DNA from: an uncultured Lachnospiraceae bacterium
GTDB lineage: Bacteria; Bacillota; Clostridia; Lachnospirales; Lachnospiraceae
NCBI GenBank assembly: GCA_934371505.1
Contig: CAKRNW010000040.1
Coordinates: 1-17,483 of the forward strand
Length of the DNA stretch: 17,483 bases
Reading direction: 5' to 3'
Part shown: positions 7,305 through 14,921 of the stretch, piece by piece
Layout of the letters: every line of letters begins with the position of its first letter
Position numbering within the stretch: the first letter of the stretch is position 1
Notes under the pieces: model-generated
What the model was told of the DNA's origin: nothing
Seen by the model: only the letters and a program-made list of their open reading frames with translations
Database searches by the model: none
Made by a program: the position numbers and the translations under genes

Positions 7305-8402
7305 TTACTGCATCAACTCCAGCAGTGCTTTTTCCCATTCATCAAAAAAGCCTTCCGGCCAATCACTCATCTTTCCATCTGCATTTACATGGAGTTGCTC
7401 ATATTTGTGTCTATAAGAGTCCTCTCCGTCCTTATAGAAGAACGCTATATTGACATCTTCCTTTTTAATATTATTCTGCTTAACCTCAATTCGTATCCCG
7501 TTGACAATGTGCTCACTATGGGTTTCCACCATGATCTGCGCCCCACCAGCTCCGGCACGTGCAATCAATTCCCCCAACATTCGCTGTCCGGCAGGATGGA
7601 TGTGTGCCTCCGGATTTTCGATGATAATCAAATCACCTTCTTTTGCCGTTAACAAGGCAGTGACTACTGGCAAGACATACGTAATGCCAAAGCCCACATT
7701 GACATTTTTATAAGAATTGGTTCTGTTTTCTCCTTCTATAAAATCAAACTCCAGTTCTGTACTCCGATTTGCCATAATTGTCTTAATCCGAGGAGCCACA
7801 CCTGGCGATATCCTATCCATCCATAGCCTGGTCTGGTTTAACAGGGAATTTCCATGAGAATCCTTAATCAGAATTTTGTCGTTAGAAACATCGGTATAAC
7901 TGTACATAGCAAGATATTGTAATGCAAATTCTCCATTAATTCCAAATTCTCTGCCACGCAGTTCTTCCTCTGAAATTGCCGCGTACACTCCCTGCGGTTT
8001 AATCCGATAGGCAGAAATATAGACAAACCTTCCTTTGTTTAACTCCTGTGGAAACCTTAAAGCATCCTGTTTCACGAAGGGCAAATAATCCATATCCTGT
8101 TTATACTCAAACACATTGGCAAAGGTATCTCCCTTGTCGTTAATAACATCAATCTCTAAAATGTCCTGGCTTGCCTTGTCATAAACAACATCCTGAGCCA
8201 ATCCAAGCTCTGCATATTTTCCGTTCAAAATCAATCCCTTATTTTCTTTGTCCTGATAATAGGATTGCGCTAAAAGTAAAAGGGACTGTATCACTGTGGA
8301 CTTACCCATTCCATTAATCCCAGTAAATACATTCACATTCTTTAAATCCATTGAAAAATTTTCAAAACATTTGAAATTATTAAGTTGTAGTTTCGTTATC
8401 AT
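7305..8402 (-). CDS. AAA family ATPase with C-terminal DUF3696 tail (OLD/RecF-like ABC ATPase)
   Basis: The 365-aa protein opens with the RecF/SMC-like start ITKLQLNNFKCF and a Walker A motif GINGMGKST (residues 28-36). A signature-like block NVGFGITYVLPVV (235-247) precedes the Walker B region LIIIENPEAHIHP (258-270) and the switch-His motif ETHSEH (293-298). The C-terminus (about 330-362) contains YEQLHVNADGKMSDWPEGFFD, the typical DUF3696 tail. No TOPRIM domain follows, so it is not an OLD nuclease. The start overlaps the stop of the DUF262 gene by 4 bp (ATGA), showing translational coupling and probable joint function. ATPases of this type in defence modules sense or process DNA and control a partner effector. 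Family and motifs are clear; the trigger is unknown. Confidence 0.93.
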   Translation of the reverse strand: MITKLQLNNFKCFENFSMDLKNVNVFTGINGMGKSTVIQSLLLLAQSYYQDKENKGLILNGKYAELGLAQDVVYDKASQDILEIDVINDKGDTFANVFEYKQDMDYLPFVKQDALRFPQELNKGRFVYISAYRIKPQGVYAAISEEELRGREFGINGEFALQYLAMYSYTDVSNDKILIKDSHGNSLLNQTRLWMDRISPGVAPRIKTIMANRSTELEFDFIEGENRTNSYKNVNVGFGITYVLPVVTALLTAKEGDLIIIENPEAHIHPAGQRMLGELIARAGAGGAQIMVETHSEHIVNGIRIEVKQNNIKKEDVNIAFFYKDGEDSYRHKYEQLHVNADGKMSDWPEGFFDEWEKALLELMQ

Positions 8403-9676
8403 AATAAGTCCTTCACTAATTTGCTGATTGCATCGATTCTACGAGCTACAGAATTGCTATCCCCTGCCTTTAAATCCTGGCTAAAGGAAGGTTTCTGAAG
8501 TAATTTCCCAAATTTAGAGATCACCCTTCCCTTTTGCTTAACCAGACTTTCCAGTTGTTCCGCGTCCAGTTCTGACAAGACTAAACTCCAGCTTTCAAAT
8601 AATGCCTTATTGATGGGTCCTCTACGCATTTCTTCGTTGTATTTACGAAATGCATATCTGCCAAAAATACATTGGCTATATTTCATGGTCTGGATAAAAC
8701 TATCCCTGATCCGTTTGATTTGTTTCTTATCTTTGTAGGAATTAACTTTCTTCAAGCCCTTAATCAGAAACTGGTCTATATTTCCCTTGTAATCTGCCTG
8801 GTAGTCGAGTTCCGTAAATGCAATAAAACGGTTTACGTATTCTCTGTCTGCCATTCTTTTGGTGGAAATTGAATCCTGCGTAGCCTCAAGAAACTCTCTG
8901 GTCTCAGCCAATTCTTTAATCAATTCAGTGGCCTGTCCTCCGTATAACGCCTGACGGATTTCCTGCGGAGTAAGCTGAAGACCACCTGTATTGATGCGCT
9001 GAAAGATATTATACACAACACCATCGGGGGTTCCCTTTTCTACCGTATAAGCAACAATAGATGTTTCTTTGATTCTTCTCATATACTGACGGGGGAGTTC
9101 ATCAAATGTAATGCCATCAAACTCTTCCAAGTACTGCAAGCCTCTCAACGGCTCTTTAACCATTCTGCCTGACTCATCTTTATTTCCTACTAAGAAATTC
9201 TTAAATGCTGACAAGCGTTGTAGTCCATCTATAATAACCCACTTATCATCATCTGTTGCATTAAAATAAAAAGTAGGAATAGGAATTTTTAACATTAGTG
9301 ATTCAATCAATCTGCTTTGCTGCTCCAAAGGCCATAAGTTAGCTCGTCTTTGAAAAGCCGGAGACAAATCAATTTCATCATTCTCAAGCCGTTCCATAAG
9401 ATTGTATACATTCATAGGTCTCTGGGAAATATTAACATCCGCCGGAATAAAAAGTTCTCCCGATGAAGAATCCGTTTCATAATCTTCATCTTCGCTTTGC
9501 TCTACTCTAATATCATATTCCTGTTGCAATTTCTGAATGACATCTTCTATGATATCTTCCCTTTCCTCATTTAAGATATCAACAACTGTATTATATTTCA
9601 CCGAAAAATCATTTCGCGTCGCTATACTTCTGATTTCCTCTATCTTTTCTTCAATAGTCTGCCCATCATTTTTCAT
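8399..9676 (-). CDS. DUF262 (GmrS/ParB-like) protein, first gene of the defence-like module
   Basis: The 425-aa protein has an N-terminal extension of about 85 residues with a highly acidic linker (SEDEDYETDSSSGE, about 61-74), then a DUF262 domain. Motifs in order are FQR (108-110) with Trp115, the nucleotide-binding DGLQR (150-154; the common form is DGQQR), and FQRINTGG followed by LTPQEIRQALY (225-245). The C-terminal 120 residues are helical and basic, with no HNH/DUF1524 motif, so this is not a complete GmrSD or BrxU type IV restriction enzyme. DUF262 domains bind and hydrolyse nucleotides in anti-phage proteins. ATG 9676 follows an AGGGG ribosome binding site. It is the promoter-proximal gene of the module and is coupled to the AAA gene through a 4-bp overlap. 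Confidence 0.92.
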   Translation of the reverse strand: MKNDGQTIEEKIEEIRSIATRNDFSVKYNTVVDILNEEREDIIEDVIQKLQQEYDIRVEQSEDEDYETDSSSGELFIPADVNISQRPMNVYNLMERLENDEIDLSPAFQRRANLWPLEQQSRLIESLMLKIPIPTFYFNATDDDKWVIIDGLQRLSAFKNFLVGNKDESGRMVKEPLRGLQYLEEFDGITFDELPRQYMRRIKETSIVAYTVEKGTPDGVVYNIFQRINTGGLQLTPQEIRQALYGGQATELIKELAETREFLEATQDSISTKRMADREYVNRFIAFTELDYQADYKGNIDQFLIKGLKKVNSYKDKKQIKRIRDSFIQTMKYSQCIFGRYAFRKYNEEMRRGPINKALFESWSLVLSELDAEQLESLVKQKGRVISKFGKLLQKPSFSQDLKAGDSNSVARRIDAISKLVKDLL

Positions 9677-9713
9677 GATATGTTTCCCCTGCTTTAAAAT
9701 TCAAAGTTTCATT

Positions 9714-9725
9714 CTAATGTGCATT
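9714..9725 (+). repeat. 12-bp direct repeat, copy at the upstream end of the defence-like module
   Basis: CTAATGTGCATT is identical to 6502-6513 and lies 37 bp upstream of the DUF262 start codon, overlapping the proximal extended -10. Flanking bases differ, so the perfect match is limited to 12 bp. Confidence 0.6.
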
Positions 9726-9733
9726 TTATCATA
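9723..9733 (-). promoter_or_regulatory. Candidate extended -10 element for the defence-like module, proximal
   Basis: The minus strand reads TATGATAAAAT here, an extended -10 with TAAAAT at 9723-9728. No good -35 lies 16-18 nt upstream, so it would depend on the extension. It repeats the TATGATA core of the distal promoter 31 bp away and overlaps the 12-bp direct repeat. Confidence 0.4.
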
Positions 9734-9753
9734 TTTTGAGCAATGAAATCCAC

Positions 9754-9782
9754 ATAATATCATATTTTTAAATGTTTTTCAC
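9754..9782 (-). promoter_or_regulatory. Candidate promoter for the defence-like module, distal
   Basis: On the minus strand a GTGAAA -35 (9777-9782, 4 of 6 matches) is followed by a 17-nt spacer and TATTAT -10 (9754-9759, 5 of 6). The preceding TATGA gives the Gram-positive TRTGN extended -10. The start site would be near 9747, about 70 nt before the DUF262 ATG. Confidence 0.55.
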
Positions 9783-9800
9783 ATTTTAGATGGGTAAAAA

Positions 9801-9829
9801 TTGCATTTTGGTTTTATTTATGATATTTT
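9801..9829 (+). promoter_or_regulatory. Candidate promoter of the first GT-C gene
   Basis: TTGCAT (9801-9806) is separated by 17 nt from TATTTT (9824-9829), with TATGA just before the -10 forming a TRTGN extension. The transcription start would be near 9836, about 90 nt before ATG 9928. The surrounding 15-mer (9817-9831) recurs exactly upstream of the second GT-C gene. Confidence 0.6.
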
Positions 9830-9927
9830 ATCGTAGTCATTTACTTTACTATATTTTGGGGGGATTTTTTTCCTTTTCCCCTTGTCTATTACTGTATGGA
9901 CCTAAATAACCTAATGGAGGTTTGCTA

Positions 9928-11994
9928 ATGATGAAAGAAAAAATTTATCCTTCCTTAAAGGCAATGTTTCCTTATTTTCTCTTTGCCTGCATTATGATTA
10001 TCACTTTGTCCTTTAAACACAATTACCATGTGGACGAAATTTATACTTACGGTCTTGCCAATCACATAACCGATATCGGGATGGATATCCAGCTGGCACC
10101 CCACACCTATCGTCCTGCCTCCACAGCGTATACAGACTATATGGCTGCCCAAGCTCCTTTTGATTTGTCTCATATCTGGTCGAACCAGGCAAATGATGTC
10201 CATCCACCATTGTACTATTGTATGATTTATCTGATCTCCTTCCTATTTAAAGGCAGTGCCTCAAAATGGATTGCCGGAAGTATTAACATTATTTTTATGT
10301 TACTTGTTTTATGGATTTCCCGAAAACTCCTCCGTGTGCTGGAATGTCCGGAATCTTTTATCAGTGTATTTACTTTCTTTTTTATGACATCTTTTGGCAT
10401 CCTCTCTACCATTACTTTTCTGAGAATGTACATTGTTCTGATGTTTGAAGTTACCTGCCTTACCTATCTCATTGTCCGCTATCGCAATCAGGAAACCCGG
10501 AGATTTTACGGACTTCTAACATTACTCACAATTTTGGGTGCTCTTACACACTACTACTTCTTTATTTACCTGTTTTTTATCAGTGCCATCTATTGTATTT
10601 TACTCTTATGTACACGCAAATGGTTTGCTGTCATGAAATATATGGCCTGCATGGGAATTTCTGCTGTTGTCAGCATACTTGCATTTCCTGCCATGTTGAC
10701 CCATATCTTCAGTGACAACAGTGACAGAGGACGGGAATCCTTTCAGAATCTTCATGCCGGGCTTGCAGACTATTGGGATAATTTAAAAGTATATTTTGAA
10801 ATCATTCATAACCGTTTATTTGGACAATGCCTGCTCTTTTTGCTGTTCCTGATTCTGTTTTTTGCAGTGTATCAATACAGTACACATAAGTTTAAATGGA
10901 ACTGGAACGGGCATAAAGCCGCTGATTGGAGTTTCGTTATTTTACCCTCCATTTTTTACTTTCTGCTGGTATGCAAAATTGCTGTTTTAATTGCAGACCG
11001 TTACATTTATCCTATTTATGCCCTGGTACTAATCTGGGGAATCTACGGGATTTATGTCCTTTTCCGCAAATTATTCTGTAATATTTCAGAATGTATTTTC
11101 CCGGTCTTCTGTGTGATGCTTGCTGTAATATCTGTCCTATCCTGGAAGAACGCCTACTGGGAATACTTTTTCAAAGATTACGAAACTTTAGATGCCACAC
11201 TGGAAACCTATTCTGACTTAGATTGCTTATATGTAAGTGACAATTTTACATCTAAAATCTTTACGGACTATGTCGAAGTAAGTTCCCTTAGCAGTGTCAC
11301 ATACTTTCAGGATGATTTAAGTACACTGGAAAATATGGAGGAATTGCGTTCTAAAGATGAATATATTTTATATACCGTGGATGTGGATGCAACAAGAGTA
11401 ATGGATGAACTGATGGCTATTTGTCCCCAGCTTTACACCTACAAGCAGCTGGGACAGAAAAACCATTCAACTATCTGGTATGTAACAAATGATTTCTCCG
11501 AATATGCGGAGGAAAAAATTAAGACCCTTTCAGCTACTGCAGATTTGTCTGATTATCTGTCCACCCTGAATGACCGTTGTTTGAGTTACTGTATTCAAAT
11601 CAAGGATGGAAGTTCCATATATTCCGATACAGGACTTATGGAACAAATTGCTAAGCTGTCCAATTATGAAGATTTAACCCTTCTGCCCGTTGCTACGCAG
11701 GACATGTCTAACTACTTTGCCGTCATAGATAATGGATGGCCATCCTGCTGGCAGACCATAACCGGTAACGATTGGGGTGAACTCAGTACCACCTTTGGCA
11801 ATGTCAATTATTCCATTACCAACAATGTCCCTAAGCTGACCGTTCTTTCCAATGACTATAATTATCTGGAATTTCCGGATGCAGGCTCACAGCCCGATTT
11901 ACAGATTGTTGTGGTAAACCGTTACCTTGGAAGTGTCGATGAGACTGCAATCTTCTATGTTGACACAAACGGAACTTATGTAAGAAAATACTGA
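9928..11994 (+). CDS. GT-C membrane glycosyltransferase (GT39/PMT-like) with extracytoplasmic C-terminal domain
   Basis: The 688-aa protein has about ten membrane segments in residues 10-415. The first external loop has the catalytic-type HVDEIYTYG (Asp36-Glu37), followed by DVHPPLYY (His92-Pro-Pro), FLRMY (Arg166), LTHYY (His208) and DRYIYP (357-362). These are the ordered hallmarks of bacterial GT39-like transferases that use a polyprenyl-phosphate sugar on the outer face of the membrane. The last 270 residues form a soluble, acidic, Tyr- and Asp-rich domain that should face outward. I chose ATG 9928 because a GGAGG site ends 7 nt before it. A TTG at 9922, which would add two residues, sits too close to that site. 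The gene has its own promoter-like element at 9801-9829 and lies divergent to the defence-like module. Sugar and acceptor are unknown. Confidence 0.9.
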   Translation: MMKEKIYPSLKAMFPYFLFACIMIITLSFKHNYHVDEIYTYGLANHITDIGMDIQLAPHTYRPASTAYTDYMAAQAPFDLSHIWSNQANDVHPPLYYCMIYLISFLFKGSASKWIAGSINIIFMLLVLWISRKLLRVLECPESFISVFTFFFMTSFGILSTITFLRMYIVLMFEVTCLTYLIVRYRNQETRRFYGLLTLLTILGALTHYYFFIYLFFISAIYCILLLCTRKWFAVMKYMACMGISAVVSILAFPAMLTHIFSDNSDRGRESFQNLHAGLADYWDNLKVYFEIIHNRLFGQCLLFLLFLILFFAVYQYSTHKFKWNWNGHKAADWSFVILPSIFYFLLVCKIAVLIADRYIYPIYALVLIWGIYGIYVLFRKLFCNISECIFPVFCVMLAVISVLSWKNAYWEYFFKDYETLDATLETYSDLDCLYVSDNFTSKIFTDYVEVSSLSSVTYFQDDLSTLENMEELRSKDEYILYTVDVDATRVMDELMAICPQLYTYKQLGQKNHSTIWYVTNDFSEYAEEKIKTLSATADLSDYLSTLNDRCLSYCIQIKDGSSIYSDTGLMEQIAKLSNYEDLTLLPVATQDMSNYFAVIDNGWPSCWQTITGNDWGELSTTFGNVNYSITNNVPKLTVLSNDYNYLEFPDAGSQPDLQIVVVNRYLGSVDETAIFYVDTNGTYVRKY

Positions 11995-12013
11995 GATATC
12001 AAAATCCCATCTC

Positions 12014-12042
12014 TTGTTTCTATGTAGATTTTATGATATTTT
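12014..12042 (+). promoter_or_regulatory. Candidate promoter of the second GT-C gene
   Basis: TTGTTT (12014-12019), a 17-nt spacer and TATTTT (12037-12042) with the TATGA extension repeat the architecture found before the first GT-C gene, including an identical 15-mer at 12030-12044. It lies in the 90-bp gap after the first gene and could give independent expression of the second. Confidence 0.5.
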
Positions 12043-12084
12043 ATTTCTGTCAATAGATTTTTAATGTAAATTTCAGAGGTGGAT

Positions 12085-13986
12085 ATGACTTCATTCAAAG
12101 TAAAAGTTCTTTCCTGGATAAAGCAAAACCGTATTATCCTGATTCTCTTTCTCTGTTTTCTTCTCATGCATGGATTATTACTCTCCTCCATCCCGCGTGG
12201 CATTTGCATCGATGAGGCTGCCGCTGCTTATGATGGCTGGTGTCTGGAGAATCTTGGCACAGACAGAGAAGGAACACCCAATCCCATTTATCTGCGAAAT
12301 TTCGGTGGAGGACAAAGTGTATCCTATGCCTTTCTCCTCTCTCTGCTATTTCGAATCACCGGTGTATCCTTATTCAGCATCCGCATGCCCATTTTTATTG
12401 CCATGATTATTTTCGCAATCTACGGGCTTAAGTTAGTTCAGCTTGCTGCTTTTGACAGCAGGCTCCCAGAATATTGCTTTTTAGCCGGCATCTCCTTTAT
12501 GCCGGTTTTTGTGGTGATGTTCCGCGTCGGATTGGACTGCAATCTGATGCTGGCCGCCTCTACTGCATTTCTCTATCATCTTATAAAGGCTATTACAGCA
12601 GATAAGACTATCCACTACATTTTTGCAGGTGTCTGGGGTGGACTCACCTTATATACATACATCCTAAGTCACCTGATTTTACCAACATTTCTACTGCTCA
12701 CAATCATCTATTTACTTGTTATTCGGAAATTTCATTTTCGTAAATGGATTTGCACCGCCATCTCTCTGGGAATTTTAGCTGCGCCCCTGATTGGCTTCCA
12801 TATTATTAATATCCTGGAAATGCCTGACACAAAATTTGGTCCTTTTACCCTCACCAGACTGTGGTGCTACAATGAACGGGCAAATGAGATGTCTCTTTCC
12901 TTTATTATATCCAACCTCAAATATGTCCTGCGGGATATTTTCCTGTTTGATCAACACCGTTTTAATACCGTTACTCATTTTTTTAATCTGTATCTTCCTA
13001 CCATTATCTTTTTTATCATTGGTCTGGTTCTTGTTACAAAGCGGTTTGCTTCAAATATCAAATTGAAGGAATTCAGTCTTTCCAGTATTGTTTTATTGTG
13101 GTTTATCGCTGAGTTTATCCTTGCATGTATTACTTCTGACCTTTGCACCTATAAGGTTAATGCAATCTTTTTTGCTGTTCTATACATCGCGATTGAAGGA
13201 TTGTATTTTATTTACCTGCATAAACAGCGTATCATTCGATACATTCTTTACCTTATTGCACTTTTCTACCTTGTCCGCTCCGTACAGTTTACCTACTACT
13301 ACTTCGTGGATTATCCTGAAGATACCTGGCCTATCTGGCTGTTTGAAGGCGAATTGAATGAAGCCGCCCAGTATATTGATGAAATCGAATATGATGAAAA
13401 TCAGGATATTTATTTCAGTGATTTACATAAGATAAGAATTTATTGGGCGATTGCAACGCTGCAACCGCAGTCGGAATATAAAAATCAAGGTGATGATGTC
13501 GGACGATTGCATTATTACCTTCCTGATTCCATTGATGCAGACTCTATTTATGTTGTAGTTAATCGGGATGAGGATTACGGCCCCCGGTTAACCCAGTATG
13601 GATTTCAAAGCAAGGAATGTGGTGAATACTTTGTATATAATAACCCCTGGAGATCCTATGAACCTTTAAACCAACCCATTTCCTACACCGTTGACCACTA
13701 CGATGCACAAGCAGACGAAAATGTCATCTATATCAGCGGTTGGAGCAGTAATTCTACTGGACTCCCCTGGGATACCATCCTGTTGGAAAAAGAAGGGCAG
13801 TACTATACGGCACAAAAAACAGAACGCCCGGATGTTGCCAGTGCTTTAGGCACCAGTTCTGATTCCTACTATGGATATTCCTTTGTCATTCCATATTTAG
13901 AGCATATGTCTGATGCAACAATCTGTTTTATAGATTCAGACAACCAAATGATATTTAAAACTTCATTTACCGTTCCAGCACAATAA
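12085..13986 (+). CDS. GT-C membrane glycosyltransferase with C-terminal beta-sandwich (GW...RPDVA) domain
   Basis: The 633-aa protein has about ten membrane segments in its first 410 residues. After the first segment comes IPRGICIDEAAAAYDGW, with the acidic pair Asp43-Glu44 in the position expected for GT-C enzymes, then a YLRNFGGGQS loop. The C-terminal part (about 415-633) is soluble and should be extracytoplasmic. Its last 103 residues (531-633) contain SGW (551-553), RPDVA (581-585) and a YGYSFVIPY strand, a pattern typical of a small beta-sandwich domain in surface-polysaccharide proteins. Translation should begin at ATG 12085 behind AGAGGTGG (12075-12082), because the alternative GTG at 12079 overlaps that site. 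It follows the other GT-C gene by 90 bp and has its own promoter-like block. A strong terminator lies right after the stop. Function beyond sugar transfer is not evident. Confidence 0.88.
   Translation: MTSFKVKVLSWIKQNRIILILFLCFLLMHGLLLSSIPRGICIDEAAAAYDGWCLENLGTDREGTPNPIYLRNFGGGQSVSYAFLLSLLFRITGVSLFSIRMPIFIAMIIFAIYGLKLVQLAAFDSRLPEYCFLAGISFMPVFVVMFRVGLDCNLMLAASTAFLYHLIKAITADKTIHYIFAGVWGGLTLYTYILSHLILPTFLLLTIIYLLVIRKFHFRKWICTAISLGILAAPLIGFHIINILEMPDTKFGPFTLTRLWCYNERANEMSLSFIISNLKYVLRDIFLFDQHRFNTVTHFFNLYLPTIIFFIIGLVLVTKRFASNIKLKEFSLSSIVLLWFIAEFILACITSDLCTYKVNAIFFAVLYIAIEGLYFIYLHKQRIIRYILYLIALFYLVRSVQFTYYYFVDYPEDTWPIWLFEGELNEAAQYIDEIEYDENQDIYFSDLHKIRIYWAIATLQPQSEYKNQGDDVGRLHYYLPDSIDADSIYVVVNRDEDYGPRLTQYGFQSKECGEYFVYNNPWRSYEPLNQPISYTVDHYDAQADENVIYISGWSSNSTGLPWDTILLEKEGQYYTAQKTERPDVASALGTSSDSYYGYSFVIPYLEHMSDATICFIDSDNQMIFKTSFTVPAQ
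13675..13983 (+). other. C-terminal GW/RPDVA beta-sandwich-like domain of the second GT-C protein
   Basis: Residues 531-633 show alternating hydrophobic strands with SGW at 551-553, RPDVA at 581-585 and a YGYSF strand. I recall similar stand-alone modules at the ends of surface-polysaccharide proteins. The domain assignment is from pattern memory, not a search. Confidence 0.5.
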
Positions 13987-13989
13987 AGA

Positions 13990-14024
13990 AAAGGAATGGC
14001 TCTTCTACCCGGAGCCATTCCTTT
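13990..14024. terminator. Bidirectional intrinsic terminator between convergent operons
   Basis: A perfect 13-bp stem (AAAGGAATGGCTC at 13990-14002 pairing with GAGCCATTCCTTT at 14012-14024) encloses a 9-nt loop. On the plus strand it is followed by a T-rich CTTTCTTGTT. On the minus strand the stem is followed by a run read as TTCTTTATTG. It lies 3 bp after the stop of the plus-strand GT-C gene and 9 bp after the stop of the minus-strand YdjC gene, so it can end transcription from both sides. Confidence 0.93.
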
Positions 14025-14033
14025 CTTGTTCAT

Positions 14034-14918
14034 TTATAGATTCTTCAACTGCCTGATTGTTGCTTTCTCTATTTGGCGATTCTCAGAAAGGTGGTCCTCA
14101 ATAAATCCCTGTTTCGTATATTCTCTGCCTATCTCTGATTGAAGAGTCTGACCCGGATGAAAGACCATCTCGATATCCACTTTTTCTCTTTGCGCATATT
14201 GTTTAAAATAAGGATACAATGCCTGTACTCTTAGGTAATCCATATGTCCACTCATCAGTAATCCCCAAAATTTCATTGAATTCTGGTAATACTGTGGTTC
14301 TGTACGCTTTGCATGTTTCGCTAACCAATGTAGAAGTATATGCTTAACCGGATTTACCATTCCATAAGTAAAAAGATGCTTTCTTTCTCTTAAAAAAGGA
14401 TGTGAAGGTTCATCGGGAATCCGCACACAGGACACCTGAATCAGATTTTCCTCAAGCACTTCTGTCAATGCCTCCCAAACAACAGGAATCATATGCGTAT
14501 GTTGATGACTGTCAACACGGAAACAAGTTTCTTCCGGCAGACTGTCCCTTACCTTAAGAATCTGTGCTCTGATTTCTTCCTTGATCTGTGTTTTCCAGTT
14601 TTCCCGTTCCCCTTTGTTATAAGACACCCGGAGTAAATCTCCCCAGCTCCGCACAAAATACCCTTCTTGATCCACTAAACAGGAAACTTTCTCTGTACAA
14701 GCCACGCAATGCCCTTCCATAAGATTCAGATGAATTGCCAACTCTACTTTTCGGGTATTTATTTTCAACGCTTTCTTTAAGATTTCCATACTGGCGTCAT
14801 AACAGCTCATATTGGGGATAATACTTGTACTATCTAACTGATTCTCACGAATCAGTTCCGCAATTTCTCTAGAGGCATGCAAAGAAACTGCATAATCATC
14901 GGCATGAATCCGTATCAC
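14034..14918 (-). CDS. YdjC/ChbG-family carbohydrate deacetylase (GTG start)
   Basis: The 294-aa protein carries all metal and catalytic blocks of the ChbG/HpnK (YdjC) family. These are HADDYAVS near the N-terminus (Asp7, Asp8), IHLNLMEG (His63), the triple-His VDSHQHTH (Asp136, His138, His140, His142) and a late FHPG (His254). Family members remove N-acetyl groups from amino sugars, for example in chitobiose breakdown (ChbG) and hopanoid synthesis (HpnK). Here the setting is glycan assembly. There is no signal peptide, so it should act in the cytoplasm. The start is GTG 14918, confirmed by a GAGG site 8 nt upstream and by the first motif lying at residue 5. Only 3 nt separate it from the upstream GT2 stop. 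It ends the right operon at the bidirectional terminator. Confidence 0.92.
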   Translation of the reverse strand: MIRIHADDYAVSLHASREIAELIRENQLDSTSIIPNMSCYDASMEILKKALKINTRKVELAIHLNLMEGHCVACTEKVSCLVDQEGYFVRSWGDLLRVSYNKGERENWKTQIKEEIRAQILKVRDSLPEETCFRVDSHQHTHMIPVVWEALTEVLEENLIQVSCVRIPDEPSHPFLRERKHLFTYGMVNPVKHILLHWLAKHAKRTEPQYYQNSMKFWGLLMSGHMDYLRVQALYPYFKQYAQREKVDIEMVFHPGQTLQSEIGREYTKQGFIEDHLSENRQIEKATIRQLKNL

Positions 14919-14921
14919 TTT

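Larger units (their letters stand above)
9677..9927. promoter_or_regulatory. AT-rich divergent promoter region between the defence-like module and the GT-C pair
   Basis: This 251-bp non-coding stretch is the largest gene-free segment of the window. It holds the candidate promoters listed separately, one copy of the 12-bp direct repeat and a GGGGGGATTTTTTT run at 9858-9871. I see no convincing small gene, tRNA or riboswitch in it. Confidence 0.75.

Noticed and set aside
7305..8402. OLD-family nuclease or Septu PtuA
   Set aside because: No TOPRIM domain follows the ATPase, no HNH partner like PtuB is present, and the C-terminus has the DUF3696 pattern instead.
8399..9676. Type IV restriction enzyme GmrSD/BrxU
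   Set aside because: Only the DUF262 half is present; no DUF1524 HNH motif is found in this protein or its neighbours.
9922..9930. TTG 9922 as start of the first GT-C gene
   Set aside because: It lies only 1 nt after the GGAGG site; ATG 9928 has a normal 7-nt spacing.
11994..12016. GAGAT/ATCTC hairpin followed by T-rich sequence after the first GT-C gene
   Set aside because: A stem of 5 bp with an 11-nt loop is too weak to call a terminator.
12079..12087. GTG 12079 as start of the second GT-C gene
   Set aside because: The GTG is part of the AGAGGTGG ribosome binding site, so ATG 12085 is preferred.
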